From: Chelydra serpentina
Taxonomy: Eukaryota > Chordata > Testudines > Chelydridae
Length of the DNA stretch: 64,000 nucleotides
Reading direction: 5' to 3'
NCBI GenBank assembly: GCA_037349315.1
Contig: JBAIAC010000035.1
Location: 7,268,501-7,332,500 of the forward strand
Shown piece by piece: positions 23,077 through 34,978 of the stretch; positions within the stretch are counted from its first letter, which is position 1; every line of letters begins with the position of its first letter. The notes under the pieces were generated by a model. That model saw nothing but the letters and a program-made list of their open reading frames with translations. It searched no databases and was not told the origin of the DNA. The position numbers and the translations under genes are program-made.

Positions 23077-23088
23077 ATCTCCTAGATA

Positions 23089-25640
23089 CATTCTTATATT
23101 ACACACATCACCGCGGTACCTGACTGGCTTGGTGAAAGGACATTTCACTTTCCCACTGGGTAACACAGAAAAAAATATTTATCTGACGTGAACTACAGTT
23201 CGTAAAGTAGCAAGAGTTAGAATTTAACTTGTCCAGAAGCTGTTGTGTGAAAGTAGTATGGGTGAGACAAATTTGCTGAATATTTGAATTCTTCTATATG
23301 TGCGTTAGCCATAAAATATGTCAGAGCAGGGAGGGAAAGAGTAGCCTGAAGTCTGAAATGAGAACTCCTTCGGCCAGGCCCTTATTACATTTGATTACTT
23401 TTTAACAAGAGATGGGCTCAAACCAAAACACAGGATCCAAACACACCCCTGAATTTTGAAGAATTCTGGCTCCACGTCCTAATCTGTGGCTTGGGACTCA
23501 TCTGTAGCAGTGTCAGCTAGTGATTGAGAGAGAACTGCAGCCAACTAGCCGGCATTATATTATGCACAGTAGTTAACTGCCTTAACTGATGTCCAGCCAC
23601 AGCTATAGTGCTGCTTTGCTTTCTTCCCGTTCAGCCATATAGCCCTCATAATGGTTCCAATCAAATGTCCATTGAAGTAAATTCCTGTTTGTTTTTCAGT
23701 CTTACGTGATTCCAAATAATTCTGGGTTTCAGCATCTTTGTTGTGTGGCTTTGGGCGCTGAAGCATGGTGTCATGACTGCCCCATTCCTACTGTCATACA
23801 GGTATTTCTAATCTGTTCTTGGTGCACTACTCACTCCTGGTGACACGAGAAGGGGTTTGGGGTATGAAGGACTCTGAGCAGCATGGTTGAAGGGTAGCCA
23901 TGAACTCAAAATATGTCTCCAAAGAGTCTATTATACAGGAAGAAAAAGTCCCCCAATCCTTTTTTTGGCTCTAAGGAACTCTGAATCCAATGACACGAAC
24001 CCCACTCACAGTTCCAGGATAAACTTCAGAATCACCATTCATCAGAAGCTGAGGGAAGGTATAGTGGCTAAGAAGAATCCTTGCGTTCTCCACACAATAG
24101 CCTTGCTTCAATTCCAGCAGCTGTTGATATTGTGGTCTGCTTGTTGAGAGTTTTGTGGTATTTTGAGGCAGATATAAATCCGGTCATGCTCTTAACTGAA
24201 TGAATTTTCCAATGTCTCATGCAGGAGTTGTATCTTTCAAATAATGGGTTCCATTGTAATTAGTAGGAACACAAGGTAGGAGGAATGAATTATTTCTTGA
24301 AGGGTTTTTTTTTAAATCAAACCTTAAAATATGTGCAATGTCATGTCTTCTATGAAATGCATCTGGCACTTGAGAAGAAGGGAGACTGTCCAGTCAGGAG
24401 CAGAGCAGACTCGTCCAAGCCAGCCCGTCCAGTGGCAATAGGCAGACAGTGTCAGTTGTATGCACCCTGAGGATTTTGTTACTGATTCCATCTACTATTC
24501 TTCTGTTTATTTCTCGGATTCCAGCAACTTAATTTGTGTTTCTGGCAACTGTTTGTTTGCTTTGTGCAGTGGTAGTTATTTTATCCTAAATATTTTCTAT
24601 ATTCTGTCAAGTGTCCAATTTATTTTCGTTTTATGCAATTTCCTGTTGCAGTCAATATTTTTCCAAATAATGGTTCTCCAGAGAATTGCTTTATGTAAGC
24701 ATCCCACAGCGCTTGCTGAGGCAGAACTCACCCCTCTCCTTGACTTCAAAGGGAGTTTTTCCTAGTTTGAGGACTGAAAAAGCAAAGCCATGTCATCTGC
24801 AAAGAGTGAGTTAATTCTTCCTCATTAAAAAGAAAATTCTGTCTAGATGTAATGCAACCATTGAGAGGCACTCCGGCGGGAATTGAGTAACTGTGGCGTG
24901 GTGTTATTGTACCGTTGCTCTTCTTTAGCTCCTCCTTCTATTGCTTGCTTTTTCCTCACTTTGTGTCATGTATAAAATTAGACTGGAATCTCTTTGAGAT
25001 AGAGTCCTTGTCTTTCTGTTTCTTCTACAAAAGAATACTTTTGGGTGCTATAAAAATAATAAATACTGCAGAATTTGACCTATACTGAATATGGTGGGCT
25101 GGGACTTCATTATCCTTTGCCTTTTTCAATGTGAAGATACTCTTCTCCCTAGACAATTCTCTTTGTTCTTAGCATGCCAAACTCTGGGGAGCCACTGAAT
25201 TCCTGCATTTCTTTAGGAGGCCTGATTTGGAAATTCACTTTTATGTGCTCCCTTTTTACAGTAAAATGGCACTTTATCCAAGAAATGTTATCCCCAACTG
25301 AGAAATATACATAACAGTGCTAGAGCAAATTTTCAATCCTAAAGAACAGGAATTCTAATGGACATTAGATACAGCCTTCTGGCTTTCACTCTAATAGGCT
25401 TCCTACCCGTGTGAAATTAATTTGTCTCTTGCTGGAAAATGAGACTGATGACTAGATCCTACTTCCTTTGTAAAAGCCAGTTTTCAGGTGAGGACAGTGA
25501 TGAAATGATTATGGAAGGAAAGTTCAGCAGTTTGTTCCCCAACTCCTATAAATAAGGTCATCAGCTTCTCCAGAGGGAACAGAATTGGCAGGAGTTTCAC
25601 TGAGAACTGCTGGAATCTAGTATTTGTTCATCTCCTTTTA
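23089..25640. other. Intronic sequence with minor repeat traces
   Basis: A stretch at 23408-23480 resembles 4455-4545. A MIR-like 3' tail may lie at 24980-25075 ('gatagagtccttgtctttc', 'ggtgctataaaaataataaa'). No gene recognised. Confidence 0.4.
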
Positions 25641-25822
25641 ATAGAATCATAGAATATCAGGGTTGGAAGGAACTTTAGGAGGTCATCTAATCCAACCCCC
25701 TGCTCAAAGCAGGACCAATCCCCAATTTTTGCCCGAGATCCCTAAATGGCCCCCTCAAGGATTGAACTCACAACTCTGGGTTTAGCAGGCCAATGCTCAA
25801 ATGACTGAGCTATCCCTCCCCC
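25641..25822 (-). mobile_element. tRNA-headed SINE with CR1-like 3' tail
   Basis: On the - strand the 5' end has an A box, tagctcagtcat (complement near 25801-25812), and a B box, ttgtgagttcaatcc (complement of 25759-25773), followed by a CR1-type 3' tail: 'gattggtcctgctttgagc', 'ccaaccctgatattctat' and 'gattct'. This is the classic structure of the turtle tRNA-derived SINE that uses CR1 machinery. Confidence 0.82.
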
Positions 25823-26464
25823 CATTTACATGGTTTACCAAGCAAAATCTGATACCTGAAGGGAACGGACTTGTTCGTCAACATCGTCACATTTGTTATA
25901 GAAAACTTATTGCAGAGGTGTCAGTCAGGGCAAATGGCAACTTACCTCTAGGTCCCGAGAAGTTGGTGGAAGGAGAGAAGTTAACATTTGAAGTGTGTGT
26001 GTTTTTTTTAAAAACTCCCCGTCTTGTCCTTTATTCCATCTGAAGTCTGGATTTATTTATTTTTTTGAGCATCTGATTTATCATTATATGGCTTCAGCAG
26101 AAGTGTTTGTAAGATTTACCCTCCTTAAACTGTTACAGCAAATGTAAACATGTGTAACTCACCATAGCCAGGAAAAAATGAGCATGGAATCCAGGCATTG
26201 TTAGCAAGATGTTTTTAGTCGATTTAAAAGAGAACCATGGAAAGGAGGCAAGCGGGTTGAACTGCAGCCTCTATTTGCCTCACTGCTGCAAGTGAACAAA
26301 GTAGCTGAAGCTTGGGCAATCAAGAGAAGTTAATATAACTGAGCTTTATTTACCAGCTTCATCATTGATACAGAAGTTCAATGGTGGTTATTACTTCTCC
26401 AGAACAGTGTTGTATAATGTGTCTGGAGGTTGTGTCCACACTGAGGAAGGAATAACCAATTGCA
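25823..26464. other. Intronic sequence, nothing recognised
   Basis: No gene or repeat family recognised. Confidence 0.35.
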
Positions 26465-27186
26465 CACATACAAAATGGGAAATGACTGCCTAGGAAGGAG
26501 TACTGCAGAAAAGGATCTGGGGGTTATAGTGGATCACAAACTAAATATGAGCCAACAATGTCATACTGCTGCAAAAGCAGCAAACATCATTCTGGGACCT
26601 AATAGCAGGGGCTAGCAAGACATGAGAAGTAATTATTCCACTCTACTCAGCACTGATAAGGCCTCAGCTGGAATCTCGTGTCCAGTTCTGGGCACTGCAC
26701 TTTGGGAAAAATGTGGACAAATTGGAGAAAGTCCAGAAGAGGGGCAACTAAAATGATTAAAGGTCTAGAAAACATGATCTACGATGAAAGATTGAAAAAA
26801 AAAATGGTTTGTTTAGTCTGGAGAAGAGAAGACTGAGGGGGGACATCAGTCTTCAAGTATATAAAGGGTTGTTATAAAGAGGATGGTGATAAATTATTCT
26901 CCTTAACCACTGAGGACAGGACAAGAAGTAATGGGCTTAAACTGCAGCAAGAAAGATTTAGGTTAGACACCAGGAAAAGCTTCCTAACTGTCGGGGTGGT
27001 TAAGCACTGGAACAAATTACCTAGGGAGGTAGTGGAATCTCTGTCATTGGTGGTTTTTAAGAACAGGTTAGACAAATACCTGTCAAGGATGGTCTAGATA
27101 ATATTTAGTCCTGCCATGAGTGCAGGGGACTGGATTAGATGACCTATCGAGGTCCCTTCCTGTCCTACATTTCTATGATTCCATGA
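26465..27186 (+). mobile_element. CR1 LINE 3' fragment
   Basis: It has the CR1 3' coding and tail landmarks in order: 'aaaggatctgggggttatagtgg', 'tccagttctgggcactgc', 'actgtcggggtggttaagcactgg', 'gaggtcccttcctgtcctac' and an end at 'tctatgattccatga'. It encodes the C-terminal end of the reverse transcriptase region with stops and shifts. It is better preserved and longer than the copy at 11661. It abuts the transposon at 27188. Confidence 0.9.
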
Positions 27187-27187
27187 T

Positions 27188-29766
27188 AGAACAAAGAGTG
27201 ACCAACATCTACCGCATCATGCTATCTAAATGCCCTGGTAACACTGGTCTACAATTTTTGAGAAGTCGTCTGCTTCAGAGATAAAATGTGCTATTTAGTA
27301 TGTATTTTGATGTGCTGAATTCAAATATGACAATTAAAACAACTGATTGGCTACTGTTTCTAAGATATTTAAGTTTTTACATTTTATGTCTATGTATATT
27401 GTGTAGATAGTAGTTTTAATCATAAATTGTAAACCTAGGTCTTTTCATGTGTTTATGGTTGCTTTACATGATACTATTTCACCTGTCCTGTTTATGTAAC
27501 ACTTTAAAAATCAGCAAAGGGGTTATATAAATAAAATTTATTATGAAACAAAAGGCAAAAAACTATTATGTACATAGTTTAGTCCTATTCAGTGTCTACT
27601 CAGCGCTTTTTGGCTTGTCTCTTGTATTCATTAAATGGAGCATCTCTTGTCACTGTCCAGCAATAGTCTGCAAGCATTGATGGGCTCCATTTGCCCTGAT
27701 TGCAACAATGGAGAAACGCTATGTCCTGGTGAAATCGCTCGCCGTGCTCGTTGCTCACTGCTCCGCAGTTCGATGGAAAAAAATCTAGATGAGAGTGCAA
27801 AAAATGTATCTTTAGTGACATGTTGCAACCAAGGCTTTTGTATGCCTTGAGGAGGTTTTCCACCAACAACCTGTAGTTGTCTGCCTTGTTGTTTCCGAGA
27901 AAATTTATTGCCACTAACTGGAAGGCTTTCCATGCCTTTTTTTCCTTGCCACGCAGTGCATGGTCAAATGCATCATCTCGAAGAAGTTCACGAATCTGAG
28001 GACCAACAAAGACACCTTCCTTTATCTTAGTTTCACTTAATCTTGGAAATTTTCCATGGAGGTACTTGAAAGCTGCTTGTGTTTTGTCAATGGCCTTGAC
28101 AAAGTTCTTCATCAGACCCAGCTTGATGTGTAAGGGTGGTAACAAAATCTTCCTTGATTCACAAGTGGTGGATGCTGAACACTTTTCCTCCCAGGATCCA
28201 ATGACTGTCGGAGTGGCCAATCTTTCTTGATGTAGTGGGAATCTCTTGCACGACTATCCCATTCGCCGAGAAAACAGCAGTACTTTGTGTATCCAGTCTG
28301 CAGACCAAGCAAGAGAGAAACAACCTTCAAATTGCCACAAAGCTGCCACTGATGTTGGTCATAGTTTATGCACCTCCAAAGTTGTTTCATGTTGTCATAG
28401 GTTTCCTTCATATGGACTGCATGACCAACTGGAATTGATGGCAAAACATTGCCATTATGCAGTAAAACAGCTTTAAGACTCGTCTTCGATGAATCAATGA
28501 ACAGTCTCCACTCATTTGGATCGTGAACGATGTTGAGGGCTGCCATCACACCATCGATGTTGTTGCAGGCTACAAGATCACCTTCCATGAAGAAGAATGG
28601 GACAAGATCCTTTTGACGGTCACGGAACATGGAAACCCTAACATCACCTGCCAGGAGATTCCACTGCTGTAGTCTGGAGCCCAAAAGCTCTGCCTTACTC
28701 TTGGATAGTTCCAAATCCCTGACAAGGTCACTCAGTTTACCTTGTGTTATGAGGTGTGGTTTAGAGGAGGAGGATGGGAGAAAATGTGGGTCCTGTGACA
28801 TTGATGGTTCAGGACCAGAAGTTTCATCCTCTTCCTCGTCTGACTCAAGTGAGCGTGATTCTGGTGCATCAGGAACCAGCAGTCTTTCTCCGTGGGGTAC
28901 TGGGCGTATCGCTGATGGAATGTTTGGATAATGCACAGTCCACTTTTTCTTCTTTGACACACCTTTCCCAACTGGAGGCACCATGCAGAAGTAACAATTG
29001 CTGGTATGATCTGTTGGCTCTCTCCAAATCATTGGCACTGCAAAAGGCCTAGATTTCCTTTTCCTGTTCAACCACTGGCGAAGATTTGTTGCACAAGTGT
29101 TGCAGCATATGTGTGGGGCCCACCTCTTGTCCTGATCTCCAATTTTGCAGCCAAAATAAAGGTGATAGGCTTTCTTAACCATACTGGTTATACTGCGCTT
29201 TTGTGATGCAAAAGTCACTTCACCACAAACATAGCAGAAGTTATCTGCACTGTTCACACAAGTACGAGGCATCTCTGCTCACTTTGGCTAAACAGAAATG
29301 TGTCCCTTTGCAAAATCAAACACTGACAAATAAGAGAGCACGACACTGTATGATTTCTAGAGCTGATATAGGGCAATTTGTTCAGCAGAGTGATGTAAGC
29401 TTCGTTATGATTGCATCATCCATGACTTCTAGGAATAACATGATGCAATTCATATCATGTATGACGCAATACCAGCTTCAGATTGCATCATTCATTGTTT
29501 TGCCTAAAAAGCAAGTACTGTCCAAACCCAGTCATAGATTTATTCATAGATCCAGTCAAAGATGTATTTTAGTCATTTCTGGTTTAAATTGAGATCCCTT
29601 CCCTTTATAACTCACTTATCCTCCACCATTCCCAAGTCAAGGGTCGTATATACTGACCCAATAGCATGTCTTGAAAACTAGAGCCAATCAACAATTTTAA
29701 GAATCATTTTCGTTCTCAGTGACCCAGAATTAGTAAAGTTTGACTACATTTATTTCAGAAGCATTT
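27188..29766 (-). mobile_element. Mobile element carrying a broken zinc-finger-like gene
   Basis: This is a repeated turtle element as I remember it: long 5' leader (29272 to about 29766), a gene of about 557 codons, and a long AT-rich 3' trailer (27188-27600) with 'aataaa' signals on the - strand. I could not find terminal inverted repeats or a target duplication, so the ends are approximate and the superfamily is unassigned. No reverse transcriptase or integrase motifs are visible. Confidence 0.55.
27600..29272 (-). pseudogene. Broken gene of an unclassified mobile element
   Basis: The frame opens at 29272 with MPRTCVNSADNFCYVCGE and runs to about 28165, then continues in another frame to a stop at 27600, consistent with loss or gain of about one base near 28160-28168. 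The joined length is about 557 residues. The first 100 residues carry paired cysteines (C13-x2-C16, C57-x2-C60, C93-x2-C96) and H89, which suggest zinc binding. Around residues 139-155 is an acidic serine-rich stretch. The middle has 'NEWRLFIDSSKTSLKAVLLH' and the C-terminal part 'HGERFHQD...QGKWSPSMLADYCW'. I recall very similar proteins predicted in arthropods, Hydra and turtles in many copies, which argues for a transposon protein. No catalytic residues can be assigned. The 'FLHCC' stretch in the C-terminal part is an apparent micro-inversion. Confidence 0.75.
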
Positions 29767-30089
29767 TGGCTGTGGAGCAGTGTAATTTCCTCCCCTAAAC
29801 ATAGGGAAATACTGGAATGTCTCAGACACCATGGTGCTGACTATTAAATGGGGCCTGTGGGGTGACCTTGTCAGCCTATTTGCAGCCCTGTCTGCTAAAA
29901 TTGAACTAATTTTACCTTCAAATGCAAGCAGAAGGGTTAAATAAATAGATATGGTTGAGTTCCTGGCTGGATGCAAGAGAAGCTTCATAATCACATTCTG
30001 TACAAACGGAATAATATTCTTTCCATTTCTTACAGCACTGTGTTACTCACTGTGTGACATATTCTCAACCAAGCAGCATTTTGATAATG
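29767..30089. other. Intronic sequence, nothing recognised
   Basis: No feature recognised between the element at 27188 and the repeat at 30090. Confidence 0.35.
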
Positions 30090-30930
30090 AAGGGCTAGAT
30101 TCACAAAATGGATTTCATCTAACTGCCACTCAGAATCCGGCCCAACTGGGACTCTCAAAACCCCAGCTCAGCTGCTACCTGTAGGCGCCTAAATTTTTGC
30201 AGTAGAAGTTCTCTGGGCACATGTGTTTCTGCCTCTGACAGACGCCTGAGCACCAGAGCAATGCCCAAACCAGAAATTAGGTGGTCCTCCTAAGAACACA
30301 CATTCTAGATCAGGGCCCTATACACAAAATGGCCAGGAGAGGGGGGAGTTGGAGGAGGAGAACCTTCCTCATAACTTTCAGCCCAGTAGTTAGGGTACTC
30401 ACTTGGGATATGGGACCCCCGCTTCAAGTCCCCCCTTCCACCTGAGGGGGAGAAGGGATTTGAACAGGGACCTGTCACCTCTCAGGTGAGCACCCTAGTC
30501 TTTAGACTATGGGACATTCTGAGGTGGGGCTCCCTCTTTCTCCTGTTGAAGCTGTTCCACTGTGGATAACTAAATAAGAAATTCATTGGAGCAGGGGCAT
30601 TGGACCCTGGGTCTCTCACCGCACAGGTGGGGGGTGCTCTAACCAGCAAACTAGAGTCATTCTCATGCCCGCTCGCTCTGGTCTAGTGATGCCCAGACTT
30701 AGGTGCCTATCTCCAAGAGAGGGAGTGAGGCTTAGCACACAACCCTCGGCTTGGCATCTCCCATTGGTGAGGTGCCTCCTGGCATGCTGCCATTCTGAGG
30801 CATCTAGCTCTCCCAATTCGTTGTACAGGGAGCCTAGGCACCTAAGCCAGGCTTTGTGAATCCCAGAGATTTTTCTAGGTGCCTAAAAGTTAGGTGTGGT
30901 GACACTGAGCATCACTGCATCTGTGTCTTT
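30090..30930. repeat. Interspersed repeat with inverted ends and tRNA-like segments
   Basis: 'gggctagattcacaaa' (30092) pairs with 'tttgtgaatcccag' (30853). Inside, 'agtagttagggtactca' and 'gcttcaagtcc' (30387-30440) look like A and B boxes, and 'tttgaacagggacctg' (30459) like an inverted B box. The part at 30685-30790 is also inverted-repeat rich ('gtgcctatctccaag', 'ggcatctccca', 'gaggtgcctcc'). A shorter relative lies at 49820-50165. Confidence 0.5.
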
Positions 30931-32384
30931 GTGAACTTAGCTCGAAATATCCCTTGTTCAACAAAAGGTTCAAAAGACCAAATTTTCAGCAATGGTTGCA
31001 ACAGGATCCAAAGCAAAATTTGCATGAACCAAACCTGGATTGGGGAAATCTCATGATTAACGAGTGTGTGTGCAATTCAATGGTTTATGGGCGCAACAAG
31101 TGCATGTCTGTTATTTGCTAGACGTGGCACCTGGAGCTGAAAACATGTCCCTCAATCTATTTTAAAGAGTGCTAGGTGGAGGTAGAGCAACAATTGCGGA
31201 GTATAAATTACAAGTCCTTACATGCAACTACAGTTGTGAAAGGCAGCTGTGCCTCAAAAGAATAGTTGAAATCACTGATGATGGTTCCAAGAATGAAGTG
31301 AATTATGAAGATGAGGAGCATGAGTAAAATTATATTGTCAAGTGTTCATAGCACAAAGTCAGTTTAAGGGGGTAACTTCGGTACGAACATACCAGCAGTA
31401 AGTATCACAAAAAAGGGTGATAGCTGTCACCAAAGTGAAAGGGAATTTGTTCTGTTCACATAATCCTGTAGAAAGACACTTAAATGTATTCCCTTCACAG
31501 GTGCAGATAATTATTGGTGGATCAGGGTTCTCCTGGGATAATCCTTCTTGTCAGTTTTATTCCTAACAATCTAGCAGATCGTCATTCTGAAGACTTGTTT
31601 TATGAAAAAGATGTTGTTTTTCACTCCCGAATATAGTAAAATGGATTACTCCATGTCAAATTGGCTAGGCTTTGGTTTTACACATCAGAGAGATGATGTA
31701 TGAGTCAGATGAGATACCTGCTATTAATTATATAGCATACTGTACTGGATCCAAAACAGAAGCAGCTGTCAAAAATAAATATTGTAGTATACATGCTTAT
31801 TTGGTAGAACAGTAACCACTCAGATTATGTATAGGTAATATAATTAAAGGGAGACTGCCTAGTAATTTGGGTGAGTTGAGATTGTGTATTCCCTTATGGT
31901 AAAATCTTACAACCTTTCTATAGAATTTTTAATTAACCTATAGAATTTTAATGCAGGGTTATAATTCTCTGGTAAATTCTGTAGGACTGTTTAATAGAGA
32001 ATGATATTGCATTGTTTTTAGAGTAACTTCTTTAGAAACATATTTAATTTCTGTAGAAACCTGTTGATTTCATATCTGTTCAGCTCTATGGGTCTTTTTT
32101 ATATATAAGGGTTTCACAAAACATTTTTGTGAGTAGAAAAACGTTTTGTTTTTTTTATTCAGACTTGGTTTCTGTTGCTGCAGAATTATCTTTTAACCCA
32201 CTAAAGAACATAAATCCCATTTCATAACACCCAAACTGATTGTGTTGTACATTATCATCTGAATGTGATAAAAGTTTAAAGGCTAATTGACAGTTGTTAA
32301 TAATCAAGCAGCATGTATCCGCACCTGAGACAACTGAATTAAACATGCTAGCAAAATATTATCTCAGGAAAGAAGCATTGTCCA
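30931..32384. other. Intronic sequence, nothing recognised
   Basis: AT-rich unique-looking sequence with no recognised gene or repeat. Confidence 0.35.
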
Positions 32385-32620
32385 GAGCAGGAAACTGGAA
32401 CCCGAGATCTTCCTAGATTCTATTCCCATTTCCACCAATAAGGTTATGTATCTTTAAGTAACTCACCCTCTTTGTTCCTCCATTTATCCATCTTACCATG
32501 AAATGACAGCGCTTCATAACATCGCACAGGGCTTTAAGGGTTCATTAACGTTGAGAAGCACTCTGAGATCCTCAGATGAAATAAACTACGCTATATAAAT
32601 CTGCCCTGAGAACCAGAAAG
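32385..32620 (+). mobile_element. MIR-like SINE
   Basis: It contains 'ctggaacccgagatcttcctag', 'ctttaagtaactcaccctctttgttcc', and 'gcactctgagatcctcagatga...ctatataaat', in the order of an amniote MIR-like element. Diverged. Confidence 0.65.
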
Positions 32621-32874
32621 TGAAGTTTACTGTGGACAGAACATGTCCAAACTGTCTGAACTTAGCTAATTATAGTAATGAAGTCTACCATCTTGTGACT
32701 GGATTTGTTATTGGCTGAACCAGCTCACCTCCATAGGCAAACCTAAAATTGGGTCATTTGCAGTCCATGTGTCGTCAGTGTGGATTTAACTGGAAACAGA
32801 ATTCTGCCCATTGTATTGCAAATTAACCTTTAAAACTAATTTGACTTTATTGGCAAGACGTGGAGATGGATCCC

Positions 32875-33052
32875 ATAGAATCATAGAATCTCAGGGTTGG
32901 AAGGGACCTCAGGAGGTCATCTAGTCCAACCCCCTGCTCAAAGCAGGACCAAACCCAACTAAATCATCCCAGCCAGGGCTTTGTCAAGCCTGACCTTAAA
33001 AACCTCTAAGGAAGGAGATTCCACCACCTCCCTAGGTAACCCATTCTAATTA
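32875..33052 (-). mobile_element. CR1 LINE 3' end fragment
   Basis: The complement of a CR1 3' end is seen: 'atagaatcatagaatctcag' at the + strand left edge, then 'ggtcatctagtccaaccccc', 'gcaggaccaa' and 'gattccaccacctccctagg'. It is 5'-truncated. Confidence 0.88.
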
Positions 33053-34377
33053 AATAATCAATTAAAAAAAAATTAAGGCCATCCCCACTGCCCCAGTTTG
33101 TGGAAAGGAGTATCATTGGCTTTGTTCGTGAAAGATGATATCACAGATGTTTAGCAAAAACCTTGCATGCAATACATACAGCATGTTCATATGAAATGTT
33201 GCCAGTCCAAAATCAGAAGCTGTCCATAAAGTGATAAATACATTAATTAAGCCAAGTAGCAGCCCAAATTAGTATAATTGGAAATGAATTCCAAAATTGT
33301 GCTGAATTTGGTGATTCTGTACTTTGTAATTCTTCTCTGTGTTACGTGACCCTTCTTTCCCCAGTCAAATTACCTCCATCCACAAGCTTCTACCATTCAG
33401 TTTCCATCACTAAAGTGGAAAAGATTGGCTATTGTGAATGTTTTCCTGTCTTTATTTTTCTGGCTGTGTTTCATGTTTCTACAATATTTTGTACCATTTT
33501 CCTCCAATTCTGACACTTCAAGTGCAAGTGGAAACTGACAGTGATGTACAAATTTAGTAGCACCTTATATAGCTTCACTCAGAATACCTCTCTCTCTTGC
33601 TTTTCATCGTGCTCTCAAAATTTAAAGAACAGCAGTAGTTCATCTCAACTAAAACTGTGAGCCTTTCCTGGATGTTATATTGTAAGTCAAACCAGCAAAT
33701 CTATCATTCATTCTGTTAAGCTGTAAACTGTGCAGATGTTGTGGGGTAAAGTACTGAAGGTGCAATTTTTTTACCTGCAAATATTGTCATAAATAGTTTA
33801 ATTTTCCTTTGAGATGTTGTCCTCCACAAAAAAGTAATGTACATCTCCAGTGTTATTGTATCAATCCTGGTCTTCTGTCTTTTATTGTGAAATATTTAAG
33901 GGTGAAAGTGTTTGATTGCCATAAAAGAAGGATTTATAGCCCTTTGCTCAACAGAGGACTGAAACTTTGGAGCTGAAATGGCCAGTGTATCACACTGAAA
34001 GATGTGTTCAGTTGTAGATAATAAATTATGCATCTGGAAGAAGCAGCCAAGCAATGCTACTGACTTCATAATAGCTTTCTTATAACATTCTAAGCTGTTT
34101 TCGAGAGTAGTTAACATAAAGCAGTCAAATAAAACAAACTGTTAATCAAATAAGATGTAGTGAGGAAGCACAACAAACGTGGTTAAACAAGTCACGGTGG
34201 TAATTTGTTAATTCACAAGTTGAATATAAGCTTGCAAAGCTCCACAGAGCATCTCTTAGGCCTGGGGAACTGTGCAGCTCCAGTACTTGATTGTGATCAT
34301 ATAATTCTCTTGTTCTGTGCAGTATGATGGCTCCTAAGAAGTCTTCTGTCTAAAATACAGTAATTGTGGTATCATTA
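33053..34377. other. Intronic sequence, nothing recognised
   Basis: AT-rich unique-looking sequence. Confidence 0.35.
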
Positions 34378-34385
34378 CCCACGTC

Positions 34386-34970
34386 CAGGCCCGGCGCTAC
34401 CATCAGGTAACCCTAGGCGGTCACCTAGGGCGCCAGGATTTGGGAGGTGGCATTTCAGGTCCCTCGGCAGCTGCCGGCAGGAGAGGCGGCCGCCGAAATG
34501 CCACTGAGGTCCCCGGCGGCCGAAGAAGCTGCCGCCGAGGGCTCCAGTTCGCCCGACCCATCCCCGCTGCTGGGTAAGCGCCCCCCAGCCCCGGGCGTGT
34601 GCCGCTCGCTGGCCTCGGCTCCTGCGCCCCGCACCCCGGCAGGCAGGCAGGCGAGGGGCTGGTCCCAAGGGAGCTGCTGCTTCCTCTGCCAGCCCCTCTG
34701 CGGTTTGGAACGGCAGCAGCCCAATCCTGCCAGGGTACAAATACAGCAGCCCAACCCCACCTTGTCTCTCCTTCCTGCCTCCAGGCTCCTTGTCTGTCCG
34801 AGGAGTTTTTTGCCGCCCTAGGCAGCGGCAGGAGAGGCTGGAGGCTGCCGCCCAAGTGCTGCCGAGAATCCCGGCTGCCGAAGAAGCTGCCGCCGAGGAG
34901 TCCGGCGGCACTTCAGCGGCAGCCTCTCCCGCCGCCGCGTAGGGCGGCAAAAAAGCTGGCGCCACCCCTG
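34386..34970. mobile_element. GC-rich hAT-type element with perfect 8-bp target duplication, 585 bp
   Basis: It starts caggcccggcgctacc and ends ggcgccacccctg, an imperfect inverted pair, flanked by cccacgtc at 34378-34385 and 34971-34978. The interior has many 'gccgccga' words in both orientations and forms a CpG-rich patch in an AT-rich intron. Long open frames on both strands follow from its composition and are not genes. Confidence 0.85.
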
Positions 34971-34978
34971 CCCACGTC

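Noticed and set aside
25759..25822. Possible tRNA gene on the - strand
   Set aside because: It is joined to a CR1-like 3' tail, the standard layout of a turtle SINE, so it is not a tRNA gene.
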